Notes: generated by a model from the sequence alone, not told the origin. Shown: positions 7,562-18,235, numbered from the stretch's first letter. The stretch: DNA of 64,000 nucleotides from Radicibacter daui (GCA_030657355.1 CP131056.1:2810501-2874500); one strand, 5' to 3'. Numbers and translations: made by a program.

Positions 7562-9568
7562 ATGTCGTCGCCTACCGATATCTCGCCCCAGCCCCGCCGC
7601 ATGAGTGCCAGCGCCGAGCCGCGTCTTGCCAGCGGTGCACCGGCCGGGCCGGGTGGAACGGCGGCCGGCAATGTGCCGCCGGGCGGCGTGCCAAAGGGCG
7701 AGGCGCAGGTGATGCGCAAGGAATCGCCGGCCGATGTCTACCGCCAGGTCGCAACGGTTGCCGTGCGTTCCATGGCCGCCAAGGGCGATATCGAAGTCAA
7801 TTTTGGCGGCGAGGCTGCGGCGATTTCCGGCAACCGGGTGCGGCTGCCGATGCTGCCGCGCGATCTGGACCCGACCGCCCTTGCCAGCATGCGCGGTGCG
7901 GCCGATCAGGTGTCCCTGCGCCTTCGCCACCACGACGCTGCGCTGCATGCCGGGCGTCTGCCCATCAACGAGACGGCACGCGCCACCTATGACGCGCTGG
8001 AGCAGTGCCGCTGCGAAACGGTGGGCGCACAGGATATGGCGGGCGTAACCCGCAATCTGGATGCCGCCCTTGCCGACCGCTATCGCCGCAAGGGCTTCGA
8101 GCGCATTCAGGAGCGCGATCAGGTGCCGCTGGCCGATGCCGTGCGCCTGATTGCCCGTGAGGCCATGACCGGCCAGCCCATCCCCAAGAGCGCGGCCGGT
8201 GCCGTGGGTCTGTGGCGGGAATGGGTGGAGCAGCGTATCGGCATGGAACTGCCGCATCTGCGCGAGGTGATGGACGATCAGGACGCCTTCTCCCGCCTTT
8301 CCCGCAAGCTGCTGGCCCGCCTCGATCTGGAGGATGACCCCTTCGAGAACGAGGAGCAGGAAGAAGAGCAGGAAGAGCAGAACCAGGACGCTGCCGACGA
8401 GGAAAAGCCCGACAGCCAGAACAGCCCCGGCGAGGGTGAGCCCGCCGCCGGCCAGCCGCAGATGGACTTTGAAGCCAGCGAAGGCGACATGGACCAGTCC
8501 GGCGAGGCGGAAGGCGAGGATATGGAGGGCGACGAGCGCCAAGGCGCCGAGGGTGAAGAGCCCGCCGGCCCCGGCCAGCCCTGGATGCCGCCGGGCGATC
8601 GTGGTTTCGATCCCGAGGATTATCGCCCCTTCACCACCCGCTTCGACGAGGTGGTGCTTGCCGATGAACTCTGCGACCCGGACGAGCTGTCGCGCCTGCG
8701 CCTGCAGCTGGACCAGCAGCTCAAGCACCTGCAGGGCGTCATCGCCCGCCTTGCCAACCGCCTGCAGCGCCGGCTGATGGCGCAGCAGCTGCGCGCCTGG
8801 GATTTCAACCTTGAGGAAGGGCTGCTGGATACCAGCCGCCTTGACCGGGTCATCACCAACCCGGCCCTGCCGCTGACCTACAAGATGGAAACGGATACCG
8901 ATTTCCGCGACACTGCCGTGTCGCTGCTGATCGACAATTCCGGCTCCATGCGCGGACGCCCCATCACCATCGCCGCCATTGCCGCCGATATTCTGGCCCG
9001 CACGCTGGAGCGCTGCGGCGTGAAGGTGGAAATCCTGGGCTTCACCACCCGGCAGTGGAAAGGCGGCGAAAGCCGCAATGCCTGGATCGAGGCCGGCAAG
9101 CCGGCAAGCCCCGGCCGCCTCAACGATCTGCGCCACATCATCTACAAGGCCGCTGATGCCCCGTGGCGCCGCGCGCGCAAGAGCCTTGGCCTCATGCTGC
9201 GCGAAGGGCTGCTCAAGGAAAATATCGACGGCGAAGCGCTGCTGTGGGCGCATCAGCGCCTGATCGCGCGGCCGGAAGATCGCCGCATCCTGATGGTGAT
9301 CTCCGACGGTGCGCCGGTGGATGACAGCACACTGTCGGTCAATTCCGGCAGCTATCTCGAGCGGCATCTGCGCAATGTCATCGACTATATCGAGACCCGC
9401 TCGCCGGTTCAGTTGGTAGCCATCGGCATCGGCCATGATGTGACGCGCTATTACAAGCGCGCCGTCACCATCGTGGATGCGGAGCAGCTGGGCGGCACGA
9501 TGATGAACCAGCTAGCCTCCCTGTTCGAGGAAGAGTCCGGTGGCCCGCGGCGGCGTAATGCCGCCTGA
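7562..9568 (+). CDS. cobT: Aerobic cobaltochelatase subunit CobT
   Basis: A 668-residue protein matching CobT, the subunit that with CobS forms the AAA+ chaperone-like complex driving Co2+ insertion by CobN in aerobic B12 synthesis. The ATG at 7562 is preferred; residues encoded further upstream have no domain character. Order of regions: N-terminal helical part with [19 protein letters not shown], a very acidic low-complexity stretch (about residues 258-340, Glu/Asp-rich), then a C-terminal von Willebrand A domain with the MIDAS motif DNSGSMRG near residue 456. cobS usually sits next to cobT but is not here. The 3' end overlaps the patatin gene by 29 bases. Confidence 0.92.
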   Translation: MSSPTDISPQPRRMSASAEPRLASGAPAGPGGTAAGNVPPGGVPKGEAQVMRKESPADVYRQVATVAVRSMAAKGDIEVNFGGEAAAISGNRVRLPMLPRDLDPTALASMRGAADQVSLRLRHHDAALHAGRLPINETARATYDALEQCRCETVGAQDMAGVTRNLDAALADRYRRKGFERIQERDQVPLADAVRLIAREAMTGQPIPKSAAGAVGLWREWVEQRIGMELPHLREVMDDQDAFSRLSRKLLARLDLEDDPFENEEQEEEQEEQNQDAADEEKPDSQNSPGEGEPAAGQPQMDFEASEGDMDQSGEAEGEDMEGDERQGAEGEEPAGPGQPWMPPGDRGFDPEDYRPFTTRFDEVVLADELCDPDELSRLRLQLDQQLKHLQGVIARLANRLQRRLMAQQLRAWDFNLEEGLLDTSRLDRVITNPALPLTYKMETDTDFRDTAVSLLIDNSGSMRGRPITIAAIAADILARTLERCGVKVEILGFTTRQWKGGESRNAWIEAGKPASPGRLNDLRHIIYKAADAPWRRARKSLGLMLREGLLKENIDGEALLWAHQRLIARPEDRRILMVISDGAPVDDSTLSVNSGSYLERHLRNVIDYIETRSPVQLVAIGIGHDVTRYYKRAVTIVDAEQLGGTMMNQLASLFEEESGGPRRRNAA

Positions 9569-10463
9569 CGGGAGGGGAGAGCGCAAGGCGCGCCTCGGCC
9601 TTGCCCTTGGCGGCGGTGCGGCGCTCGGCTGGGCGCATATCGGCGTGCTGCGGGTCCTGGAAGCGCAGGGCATTACGCCGGACATCATCACCGGCACCTC
9701 GATGGGCGCTTTTGTCGGCGGCTGCTTCGCGGCCGGCCGGCTGGGCGTGCTGGAGGATATCGCCCGCTCCATGCGCTGGAGCACGCTCTGGCGTCTTGCC
9801 GATTTCAAACTCGGCTCCTCCGGCCTTTTTGGCGGCGAGAACATCTCCGAAGAGCTGCGGCGCGAGCTGGGTGACCCGCTGATCGAGGATCTCGCCATCC
9901 GTTTTGCCGCCATGGCCTCGGACCTGACGACGGCCGAAGCCCGGCGGCTGGACAGCGGCAATCTCGTGGATGCGATCCGCGCCTCCATCTCCCTGCCCGG
10001 CATCTTCACCCCGATCCGCCACCAGCGCGAACTCTGGGTCGATGGCGGCATGACCGAGCCGCTGCCCATCACCGCCTGCCGCGAGCTGGGCGCTGACCTC
10101 ATCGTCGGCGTCAATGTGCTGGGCAATTACAACGGCGCCAGCCTGATCCGGGACGAGCGGCGCATCTTTGCGCAAAAGCGCGGACTGTCGAAGGCGCTGG
10201 GGCTGGTGACGGGCGGCGGACGCGGCCCCGGGGCCATGACCATCGTCAACGCCTCCTTCGCCGTCGTGGTGCAGGAACTCATCAAGACAAAACTCGCCCT
10301 CAACCCGCCAGACCTCTATGTCGCCCCCGACGTGAAGGGGTACAATCCGGCTAATTTCGACCGGGCGGACGAGCTGATAGAGCTTGGCCGCGCGGCCATG
10401 GTGGCCCAGCTGCCGCGCCTTTATGAGCTGATGGCCGAAAACGGCCTGCCGCTGCCGCGCTGA
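9540..10463 (+). CDS. Patatin-like phospholipase, RssA-type
   Basis: A 307-residue patatin-fold hydrolase. All catalytic elements are present: the oxyanion loop [12 protein letters not shown] (from residue 24), the nucleophile elbow GTSMG with Ser54, and the catalytic Asp in [10 protein letters not shown]. It resembles the RssA/YchK group of cytoplasmic patatins, which probably act as serine esterases on lipids. The start may be at 9540 or the in-frame ATG at 9558; either overlaps cobT, implying translational coupling. hrpB follows 29 bases downstream on the same strand. Unlike the two patatins near 43-45 kb, this one keeps the Asp. Confidence 0.87.
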   Translation: MARGGVMPPDGRGERKARLGLALGGGAALGWAHIGVLRVLEAQGITPDIITGTSMGAFVGGCFAAGRLGVLEDIARSMRWSTLWRLADFKLGSSGLFGGENISEELRRELGDPLIEDLAIRFAAMASDLTTAEARRLDSGNLVDAIRASISLPGIFTPIRHQRELWVDGGMTEPLPITACRELGADLIVGVNVLGNYNGASLIRDERRIFAQKRGLSKALGLVTGGGRGPGAMTIVNASFAVVVQELIKTKLALNPPDLYVAPDVKGYNPANFDRADELIELGRAAMVAQLPRLYELMAENGLPLPR

Positions 10464-10492
10464 AGCCCGCCGAGGACAAAAGCAGACGATCC

Positions 10493-13000
10493 ATGCCCAA
10501 AGCCTTTTCAGCCGATGGCAGCCTGCCCATCGACGGCCTGCTGCCGGATATCGCCGGCTCGCTGGCGGCCACGCCCAACCTTGTGCTGCAGGCCCCGCCC
10601 GGTGCCGGCAAGACCACGCGTGTTCCGCTGGCCCTGCTGGAGGCCCCGTGGCTTGCGGGCAAAAGCCTCCTGATGCTGGAACCACGGCGCCTTGCCACCC
10701 GCGCCGCCGCCCGCCGCATGGCCTCGACACTGGGCGAAAGGCCGGGCGAGCGCGTGGGTTACCGCGTGCATATGGACAGCAAGGTGGGGCCGGCAACCCG
10801 CATCGAGGTGATCACCGAAGCGATCCTGACCCGTCGGTTGATCGACGACCCGTCGCTGGAAGGTGTCGGCTGCGTGATTTTTGACGAGGTGCATGAGCGC
10901 AACCTTTCGTCCGACCTCGGCCTTGCGCTTTGCCTTGAGGTACAGCAGGGCCTGCGGGACGATCTGCGCCTGCTTGCCATGTCGGCCACACTGGATGGCG
11001 AACGTTTTGCCCGGCTGATGGGCGGCGCGCCCGTTATCACCAGTGAGGGCCGCGCCTTTCCGGTGGAAGTGCGCTACCGCCCGGGTGACGGACGCCTTGC
11101 CGAACGCACGGCAACCGCCATCCGCGCCGCGCTGAAAGAAGAAACCGGCTCGGTGCTCGTCTTCCTGCCCGGCATGGGCGAAATACGGCGTACGCAAGGG
11201 CTGCTGGGTGACCTTGGCCCGCAGGTGGATGTGCTGCCGCTGCATGGCTCCCTGCCCGTCGAGACGCAGGATGCTGCCATCTCCCCGGCCGGGCCCGGCC
11301 GGCGCAAGGTGGTGCTCTCCACCGACATCGCCGAAACCAGCCTGACCATCGAGGGGGTGCGCGTGGTGATCGATGGCGGGCAGCGCCGTACCGCCCTCTT
11401 TGATCCGCGCTCCGGCATGACGCGGCTGGAAACCCGTAAAGTCAGCCGCGCCGCCGCCGAGCAGCGCACCGGCCGTGCCGGCCGTGTGGAGCCCGGTGTT
11501 GCCTACCGCCTGTGGAGCGAGGCGGAGCACCGCGCCCTTGCTGCCTATACCGCACCGGAGATACTGGAGGCAGACCTTGCGCCGCTGGCGCTCGATCTTG
11601 CCCTGTGGGGCACACGCGACGCCGCCACGCTCGCCTGGATCGATGCGCCGCCTGCCGGGCCGATGGCGCAGGCGACCGAACTGCTGACCGAGCTTGGCGC
11701 CCTGGGTGAAGACGGCGCCATTACCCTTCATGGCCGCGCCATGGCGACCCTGCCGCTGCATCCGCGCCTTGCCCATATGGTGCTGGCTGCGGAGCGACAG
11801 GAGGGTGCCTCCGGCGGCGATGGCGCGCTGGCCGCGGCCCTTGCCGCCCTGCTCAGCGAGCGCGACAGCCTTGCCGGCGCCGCCGGACGCGGCGCGGATA
11901 TCCGCCCGCGGCTGGACCTGCTGCGCGAACGGGCACAGGGGGCGCCGCCCGCCGCCCATGCCATCCGCCAGAATGCGGGCGAAATCCGCCGCCGGGCCGG
12001 CATCAAGGGGGCCGACTGGAACAGTGCACGGGCCGGCGCGGTGCTGGCGCTCGCCTACCCCGATCGCCTTGCCCAGCAGCGCGGCGGTGCCGGCCGGTTC
12101 CGCCTGTCCGGCGGCAAGGGCGCCGTCATGGATGCGCTCGACCCGCTGGCGGCCAGCGAGTTCCTGGTGGTGGCAGACCTTGCCGGCGGTGAAGAGGCCC
12201 GCATCCAGCTGGCCGCCCCGGTATCGCTCTTTGAGCTGCCCCCGCCGAAGAATGTGAGCGCCATCTACTGGGACCACCGCGAAAAGGCGGTGGCCGCCCA
12301 TAAACAAAGCCGCATTGGCGCGCTGGTGCTGAAGCAATCTCCCCTGCACAAACCAGACCCGGCAGCGGTGACCGAAGCGATGATCGCCGGCGTGCAGAGC
12401 CTCGGCATCGAGTGCCTGTCCTGGACCCCGGCGCTGCGGCAATGGCAGGCCCGTGTCAACCTGCTTGCCCGCACCCTGCCGGAACAAGGCTGGCCGGCAG
12501 TCGACGATATTGCGCTGATGGGCAACCTTGAGCGCTGGCTTGCCCCCTACCTCACCGGCCTGATGCGGGCCGAACACCTCTCCCGGCTGGACCTTTCTGC
12601 CGCGCTGGAGGCAATGCTGGAGTGGCCGCAGCGTCAGGCGCTGGCAGACCTTGCGCCCACGCATTTCACCGTGCCGTCAGGCGACGGCATCCGGCTTGAT
12701 TATCTCTCAGGTGACGTACCGCTGCTGGCGGTCAAGTTACAGGCGCTGTTCGGCCTTACCGAAACGCCGCGTATCGCCGGGGGCCGCGTACCGCTGCTGA
12801 TCGAACCACTGTCGCCCGGCCAGCGTCCGCTCGCCCGCACGCAAGACCTCGCCAGCTTCTGGACCAATGCCTATCCTGAGATCCGCAAGGAGATGCGCGG
12901 GCGTTATCCCAAACATCCCTGGCCGGACGATCCTTTTGCCATGCCGGCCACCATGCGCACCAAAGCATCGCTCGACAGACAGGCCAAACAGCATAAATAA
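10493..13000 (+). CDS. hrpB: ATP-dependent helicase HrpB (DEAH-box)
   Basis: An 835-residue DExH helicase of the HrpB family. Motifs in order: Walker A PPGAGKTT (residues 35-42), DEVHER near 130, SAT near 163, the STDIAETSLTIEGV segment, and QRTGRAGR in the second RecA domain. The helicase-associated HA2 region and the HrpB-specific C-terminal domain follow. HrpB is an RNA/DNA helicase of uncertain cellular role. Length is normal for the family. The stop codon ends at 13000 and the convergent glycosyltransferase stop begins at 13001, so there is no room for a separate terminator. Confidence 0.92.
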   Translation: MPKAFSADGSLPIDGLLPDIAGSLAATPNLVLQAPPGAGKTTRVPLALLEAPWLAGKSLLMLEPRRLATRAAARRMASTLGERPGERVGYRVHMDSKVGPATRIEVITEAILTRRLIDDPSLEGVGCVIFDEVHERNLSSDLGLALCLEVQQGLRDDLRLLAMSATLDGERFARLMGGAPVITSEGRAFPVEVRYRPGDGRLAERTATAIRAALKEETGSVLVFLPGMGEIRRTQGLLGDLGPQVDVLPLHGSLPVETQDAAISPAGPGRRKVVLSTDIAETSLTIEGVRVVIDGGQRRTALFDPRSGMTRLETRKVSRAAAEQRTGRAGRVEPGVAYRLWSEAEHRALAAYTAPEILEADLAPLALDLALWGTRDAATLAWIDAPPAGPMAQATELLTELGALGEDGAITLHGRAMATLPLHPRLAHMVLAAERQEGASGGDGALAAALAALLSERDSLAGAAGRGADIRPRLDLLRERAQGAPPAAHAIRQNAGEIRRRAGIKGADWNSARAGAVLALAYPDRLAQQRGGAGRFRLSGGKGAVMDALDPLAASEFLVVADLAGGEEARIQLAAPVSLFELPPPKNVSAIYWDHREKAVAAHKQSRIGALVLKQSPLHKPDPAAVTEAMIAGVQSLGIECLSWTPALRQWQARVNLLARTLPEQGWPAVDDIALMGNLERWLAPYLTGLMRAEHLSRLDLSAALEAMLEWPQRQALADLAPTHFTVPSGDGIRLDYLSGDVPLLAVKLQALFGLTETPRIAGGRVPLLIEPLSPGQRPLARTQDLASFWTNAYPEIRKEMRGRYPKHPWPDDPFAMPATMRTKASLDRQAKQHK

Positions 13001-14956
13001 TTAGCCATTAACAATAGCTTCCAGAAGTTTCTGAAAGTTATTGCTGAACTTATGCACATCCCAGAGGGGCGCCGTCTCCCGCCCGCCCATCAGCCGCTGC
13101 CGCAGGCTTTTCAGCTCCTCAGGCGCGGCGGCGAGGATTATGGCGCGCTCGATATAGGCCGCCTCGTCCGCCACCACCAGCGCCTCTCCCAGCCCCGCTG
13201 CCGTCACCATGCTGGCGCCGATGCGCGAGGCCCAGCGCGGGCCCGTGCGGGTCAGCATCGGCAGACCGGCCCACAGGGCGTCGATTGCGGTGGTGGAGGC
13301 GCTGTAGCTGAAGCTGTCGAGCATCAGATCAGCATGGGCATGGCGGGCGAGATGCGCGCTCTTGTCGGCAAGACGCGGGGCAAAGATCACCCGTTCCGCC
13401 GTCACGCCGCAGGCCGCGAAAGTGGCCTGCAGAAACCGGGTGGCTTCCGGTGCCGTGCTGGAGAGCCAGAGCACGGAGCCCGGCACTGCACTCATAACTT
13501 TTGACCATATTTCAATAGCCTGAGCATCAATCTTCATCAGGTTATTGAAAGCGCAGAAGACAAAGGCACCTTCCGGCAAGCCATGATCGGCGCGGCTGCC
13601 AACAGTGGCGGCAACAAGCGCCCGGTCTGCCGGATGGTAATGCGGCAGCCGCCAGACAGCCTCCCGGATGGCGCCGGTTTCTTCCGGCGGGGCCACGATG
13701 GCATCGCCGATGACGCCATCCATGAAATCAAGTCCCAGCCCGCCGCCATGGCCAAGCCAGTAGAGCTGCTTCGCCGCCGGGCGGGCCGCAAAAGCCGGCA
13801 GCACGCTGCCATCCATGTAGCCGGTGAGATCGATCAGCACATCAAGACTGTCCGTGCGGAGCCGTGCGGCCAGATCGTTGTGAGAAACTCCATCCAGAAC
13901 ATTGAAATGACCGGCAGAAGCCTGAAGCCGCTGCCAGTGCCCGGAAAGGTCCTGACTGCGGTTCTTGGTGGCATAGAGGAAACTTTCCGCCTCCCCGGCG
14001 GCGCCCTGCGCCTCGATGAGGCCGACCACTGTATGGGCGATGGGATGGTCGCCGAAATGCGGGGATACATAGCCGACGCGCAGTTTATGCCCCCGCATCC
14101 GGATGGGCGCAGGCGTGGCAGGCGACGCCGCAAGCAGGCCGTTTGCGCGCTGGTGAAGCGCAGCCTCCGTTGCCGGCGACAGGCCGACATAGGGAACCAG
14201 ATAGGCCATGGAGGCGAGCACCTGCCAGCTCGTCTGGTTGGCGGCGAAAGCGGCACCATCCGCTTCCACACTCTGGCGAAAGCGGGCGACCAGATCATGG
14301 CGGCCAAGCTCGGCCGCAAGGCCCAGCGCCATGGCTAGCACCGCCCCTTGCATCGGGGCGGCAGCCAGCGTCGCCAGCGCCTCCGCCTTGCGCCCGGCCA
14401 GCTTCAGCGCCGTTGCCAGATTGAGCCGGGCTTCCGGCCAGTCGGCCCGCGCCTCAAGGCAATGGGCAAAAAGGCCGGCCGCCTGCTCGCCGTCGCCCTG
14501 CTGCAGGCGGCAGAGCGCGAGATTGAAGATCAGCTCCGGTGTTGCCGGCCCGTTGGCGAGCATGGCGCGCAGCAGCGCTTCGGCCTCGGCCTCGCGGCCC
14601 AGTGCAATCAGCGCCGACGCCTTGCCGGCACCGGCCGGCCGGGCCGCGGGGGCCAACACCAGCGCCTGCTCATAGTCAGCCAGCGCAGCCTCCGCCTGCC
14701 CCAGCTTCAGCAGCAGGTTGCCGCGGTTGATACGGTAGTTGGGGTGGTCCTTGAGAGCGATGGCCGCGCCGATGCGCTCCAACCCCTCCGTCCCCTGCCC
14801 CAGTTCCCCCAGCACCACGCCCAGCAGATGCAGCGTCTCGCTCTGGTGCGGATCAAGCACCAACGCTTCCCGGTAGAGCGCCAGTGCCTGCTGGCGCTCC
14901 CCGGCCTGATGGGCGGCAACACCCCGGGTCAGCAGGTCAATAAGGCTGGCGGCCAT
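13001..14956 (-). CDS. TPR-containing GT41-like (O-GlcNAc transferase/SPINDLY family) glycosyltransferase
   Basis: A 651-residue protein. The ATG at 14956 (MAASLIDLLTRG) is preferred over a longer frame. The first 260 residues are tetratricopeptide repeats (AGERQQALALYREALVLDPHQSETLHLLG and similar). The rest resembles the catalytic region of O-GlcNAc transferase/SPY proteins: KLRVGYVSPHFGDHPIAH, DVLIDLTGYMDG, FVFCAFNNLMKI, and DLMLDSFSYSASTTAIDALWAGLPMLT. Bacterial relatives attach sugars to proteins, sometimes flagellin or adhesins; donor and target are not visible here. It lies after the heparinase operon on the same strand, separated by 142 bases. Confidence 0.82.
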   Translation of the reverse strand: MAASLIDLLTRGVAAHQAGERQQALALYREALVLDPHQSETLHLLGVVLGELGQGTEGLERIGAAIALKDHPNYRINRGNLLLKLGQAEAALADYEQALVLAPAARPAGAGKASALIALGREAEAEALLRAMLANGPATPELIFNLALCRLQQGDGEQAAGLFAHCLEARADWPEARLNLATALKLAGRKAEALATLAAAPMQGAVLAMALGLAAELGRHDLVARFRQSVEADGAAFAANQTSWQVLASMAYLVPYVGLSPATEAALHQRANGLLAASPATPAPIRMRGHKLRVGYVSPHFGDHPIAHTVVGLIEAQGAAGEAESFLYATKNRSQDLSGHWQRLQASAGHFNVLDGVSHNDLAARLRTDSLDVLIDLTGYMDGSVLPAFAARPAAKQLYWLGHGGGLGLDFMDGVIGDAIVAPPEETGAIREAVWRLPHYHPADRALVAATVGSRADHGLPEGAFVFCAFNNLMKIDAQAIEIWSKVMSAVPGSVLWLSSTAPEATRFLQATFAACGVTAERVIFAPRLADKSAHLARHAHADLMLDSFSYSASTTAIDALWAGLPMLTRTGPRWASRIGASMVTAAGLGEALVVADEAAYIERAIILAAAPEELKSLRQRLMGGRETAPLWDVHKFSNNFQKLLEAIVNG

Positions 14957-15098
14957 GGCTTCATACCTTCGCGTCCCATCCCGGATCGGGACGCCACTGT
15001 TTAAGCGCAGTGTCGACCCGTCAGCGCAAGGTACTGGAGAAAAGGCAAAAAATGAAATGTGACCGCTGTCTTTCCGCCGCGCCGCATGGCCAGCCCCC

Positions 15099-17039
15099 TC
15101 ATTCCTTGCGGATGGTGAGGCCGAACGTTCCAGAGGCCGGCTCCTTGCCCTCAAAGCGGATGCGTTTGATCTGCGGCCCCCAGGCCTCCAGATGGCGGGG
15201 ATCGGTGATGGCGATAACCTCTACTTCCGCCACAACAAGATTGTGCGGCGAGATCACGAGAATGCCGCTTGTCCCCTCGATCAGGCAGCTGCCGTCCGGC
15301 CGCACTGTAACGGGCCGGTCCGCCACATGCAGCGGCAGGATGAACTGGCTGAGAGGCACCTTCAGATCGATCTCGTCGCGGATGTCGAGCACCGCCGCGT
15401 GATGGTCGAAGCCGATGGTGCGCTCCATGCGGCATTCGCCCGGCTCCGTCAGGTAGGCCGGGCTTGCATCCAGACGCAGGATACTCCTGCTGCCATCGCG
15501 CCCGAACCGGACGGACCGGGCCTCTGCCCCGACACCCGCCCGTTGCAGCAAACCATTGATCTGCGGAACATTGTGGCCCGTTGAGCTGATATGCCACATG
15601 TCATAGCGGGTCTCGGTAAAGGTTGATTTCGAATAGGCCCCCTGACCCAGATCGATGATCAGCGGCTCCCCGTCGAGATAGACGCCGAACTGGCCGATAT
15701 CGTTGTGCGAATGATGGTTGATATGGGGGTCATTGCTGCCGGCAATCGCGCTCACCATCAGCCCGGCACCCGCCTTGTCGCTCTCGCGGGCAATCATCAT
15801 CTGCATATCAGCAAGCCACACGCTCTTGCCGTAGTGCCGCGCACCGGGTGACGTCATCTCCGGCGTCCAGAACAACAGCCGGGTGAGATGAACCAGAAAA
15901 TGCCTAGCATATTCATTATGGCCGCGCGTGCGCACCTCCCGTGCCAGCTTGCGGCGGGCAACACGGTCCACATCGTCCCAAATCATGCCGGCAAGCGCCG
16001 CTGACCCGATCCGGGTGGCGTAACGGCTCAGCACACCGTGGTCGAGATCGATCCTGGAGCTACCATCGGCAAAATTGACGAAGCGGTTGCCCGCAATATG
16101 CAGCGGCAAGATATGGTCGCCGAAATTACGGAACTTGGCATTGCGGGCAAAGCCAAGATCAAGCTGGAAGCGATCTTCCACCAGATCGATGAACGCCGCC
16201 AGCCGGCCGGCGCTGACCACCCAGTAGCTTGGCCCTTCGATGCAGCTGCCGCTCTCCTCGATCGTGTCGAAGAAGCGCTGCATCGGGGCCACCAGTTTCA
16301 TGGCAATTGCCGCAAGCCGGGCCGGATCCTCCACAACATAACAGGCTGCCTGCAACAGGTTATGTGCACACCAGGCCGTCCAGTTGTTACGACCGAGGTA
16401 CCAGCCAAACGCCTTCGGCCCCTCCAGCACCGCCAGTGCCCGCCGCGTCACCTCCTGATGGATGCGGTAATAAAGCGACGGGACCCTCTCCAGCAGAAGC
16501 GGGCGCAGCAGGTAACAAGCCTCCGCCAGCAACGCGGCGGTTTCGCAGGTAAACAGGTCGAGATAGTCGTCCCCCGGCACCGGCAGCGGATCATCCGCCT
16601 TCCAGGGATTGGGGTTCTTGAACATGACCATTTCGTGCTGGCCGGCAAAGTTGTGAGCGGGCACGCACCAGCTCACCTCCCCCAGAAGGGCCCAGAAATA
16701 GTCGATGATGCGGGTGAGATAGGTGCCCTTTGCCGTCAGGCACTCGGCAATAACCAGATGGGAGAACTCATAGCGCCGCCGGAAATAGTTTTCCTCATAG
16801 GCGATCCGGTCGCCATTGGTGATGAAATCCATATACATTGAGCCGGTGAGCGGGTCGATTTCGGTGCCTTGAAGCGCGTCGGCATAAGCAAGAATGGCCT
16901 CGACCGACAAGGCAAGGCGCGAATCGGCTGCGGCCTTTCCCCAGCGGGCGCGCTCGGAGATATCCGGAAACGGCTTCCAGCCGGCGCCAGCCTTCGCGCC
17001 CTCAAGAAGCCGCTCGATTTTCATTTGGTCTGCAAACAT
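15099..17039 (-). CDS. Heparinase II/III-family polysaccharide lyase-like protein
   Basis: A 646-residue protein with the two-part heparinase II/III layout: an N-terminal alpha/alpha toroid (WCVPAHNFAGQHE, LGRNNWTAWCAHNLLQAACY) and a C-terminal beta-sandwich domain beginning near INHHSHNDIGQFGVYLDGE. The HSHND segment and the preceding Asn/His positions are typical of catalytic and metal-binding residues in these lyases. They cleave uronate-containing glycans by beta-elimination. No signal peptide is visible, suggesting cytoplasmic action on imported oligosaccharides. Last gene of a five-gene operon behind the ABC transporter; the true substrate cannot be read from sequence. A second in-frame ATG lies at 17024. 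Confidence 0.78.
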   Translation of the reverse strand: MFADQMKIERLLEGAKAGAGWKPFPDISERARWGKAAADSRLALSVEAILAYADALQGTEIDPLTGSMYMDFITNGDRIAYEENYFRRRYEFSHLVIAECLTAKGTYLTRIIDYFWALLGEVSWCVPAHNFAGQHEMVMFKNPNPWKADDPLPVPGDDYLDLFTCETAALLAEACYLLRPLLLERVPSLYYRIHQEVTRRALAVLEGPKAFGWYLGRNNWTAWCAHNLLQAACYVVEDPARLAAIAMKLVAPMQRFFDTIEESGSCIEGPSYWVVSAGRLAAFIDLVEDRFQLDLGFARNAKFRNFGDHILPLHIAGNRFVNFADGSSRIDLDHGVLSRYATRIGSAALAGMIWDDVDRVARRKLAREVRTRGHNEYARHFLVHLTRLLFWTPEMTSPGARHYGKSVWLADMQMMIARESDKAGAGLMVSAIAGSNDPHINHHSHNDIGQFGVYLDGEPLIIDLGQGAYSKSTFTETRYDMWHISSTGHNVPQINGLLQRAGVGAEARSVRFGRDGSRSILRLDASPAYLTEPGECRMERTIGFDHHAAVLDIRDEIDLKVPLSQFILPLHVADRPVTVRPDGSCLIEGTSGILVISPHNLVVAEVEVIAITDPRHLEAWGPQIKRIRFEGKEPASGTFGLTIRKE

Positions 17040-17122
17040 CTGGCCGTTCCAGGTCGGAGGCAGGCACGGGGCCGTAGTCGGGCCGCGCTCTTGGGGCTGC
17101 TGGTCTTGTTATTGCGCTCGGG

Positions 17123-18211
17123 TCAGATGCCGTGCCGGATTCGGAGGCCCGATCCGGCATCGAAGATCCGAACCCGCGCGGGATCCGGCACCAGTCTCAC
17201 GGGCTGGTCCGGCGCCAGGTCACGCTGTTCCTTGAAGGCGGCGGTCATCCGTCCGCCTCCGGCATCGCACAGCACCACCATGTCGGAGCCGGTATTTTCT
17301 ATGGCATGGATCGATCCCGGTATGCCGCCCTCCTCGGCCCCGGCAATCAACCGGATGTGTTCGGGCCGGATGGCGTACAATATCGGCTGCCCCTCCTTGA
17401 CCGGATAATCCGCCCCCAGCGGCAGCAGCGTTCCATCCTTGAGGAGCGCAACGGCTGCGCTGTCGTTGGCCGCCACCGTTGCCTCCACCAGATTGATGGA
17501 GGGTGTGCCCAGAAAGCTCGCGACAAAGACATTGACCGGATCATCATAAAGTTCGAGCGGTGGGCCCGCCTGCTCAACCCGGCCATCCCGCAGGACAACG
17601 ATCTTCTGGCCGAGCGTCATGGCCTCGACCTGATCGTGGGTAACATAGACCGAGGTAGTACCAAGCCGGCGGTGAAGCTCGGCGATTTCTCCTCGCACCT
17701 GCACTCTCAGCTTGGCATCGAGATTGGAGAGCGGCTCATCAAACAGAAAGGCCGTCGGGTTACGCACGATGGCCCGGCCCATGGAGACCCGCTGACGCTG
17801 GCCGCCTGAAAGCGACTTGGGTAGCCGGTCAAGCAGCGGCTCCAGCTCCAGCATGCGGGCTGTTGCATCCACCTTGGCGGCAATCCGGCTTTTCGGCACC
17901 CCGGCAAGCTTCAGGGCGAAGCCCATATTCTCCCGCACGGTCATTTGCGGATAAAGTGCATAGCTCTGGAACACCATGGCGATGTCGCGCTGCTTGGGCG
18001 GCAGCCGGGTTACATTCTTGCCTGCTATTTCGATGCGACCACCGGTGACCTCTTCAAGCCCGGCAATAATTCGGAGCAGCGTTGACTTGCCCGATCCGCT
18101 CGGACCGATCAGCACGCAGAATTCGCCATCCTCGATATCCAGCGACACGTCTTGGATGATATGCGCTGCGCCAAACGACTTGTTGACGTTCTTCAGGCTT
18201 ACGGAACCCAT
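17123..18211 (-). CDS. Sugar ABC transporter ATP-binding protein (UgpC/MsmK/MalK type)
   Basis: A 362-residue ATPase with all ABC motifs: Walker A GPSGSGKST (from residue 36), Q-loop VFQSYALYPQMTV, signature LSGGQRQRV, Walker B AFLFDEPLSNLDAKLR and the switch His in VYVTHDQVEAMT. The C-terminal 120 residues form the regulatory TOBE-type domain common to CUT1 sugar importers. It energises the two permeases encoded directly upstream in the same operon (24-base gap). The heparinase-like gene follows 83 bases downstream. Confidence 0.93.
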   Translation of the reverse strand: MGSVSLKNVNKSFGAAHIIQDVSLDIEDGEFCVLIGPSGSGKSTLLRIIAGLEEVTGGRIEIAGKNVTRLPPKQRDIAMVFQSYALYPQMTVRENMGFALKLAGVPKSRIAAKVDATARMLELEPLLDRLPKSLSGGQRQRVSMGRAIVRNPTAFLFDEPLSNLDAKLRVQVRGEIAELHRRLGTTSVYVTHDQVEAMTLGQKIVVLRDGRVEQAGPPLELYDDPVNVFVASFLGTPSINLVEATVAANDSAAVALLKDGTLLPLGADYPVKEGQPILYAIRPEHIRLIAGAEEGGIPGSIHAIENTGSDMVVLCDAGGGRMTAAFKEQRDLAPDQPVRLVPDPARVRIFDAGSGLRIRHGI

Positions 18212-18235
18212 GGCTTCACCAAAACCTTCTTCGTT

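Noticed and set aside
7439-9436. A 665-codon open frame on the minus strand opposite cobT
   Set aside because: Its translation has no domain and lies exactly antisense to the acidic and vWA regions of cobT; long antisense frames are expected in GC-rich genes.
10508-12664. A 718-codon minus-strand open frame opposite hrpB
   Set aside because: It is the codon-position shadow of hrpB with low-complexity His/Gly/Arg composition and no recognisable motif.
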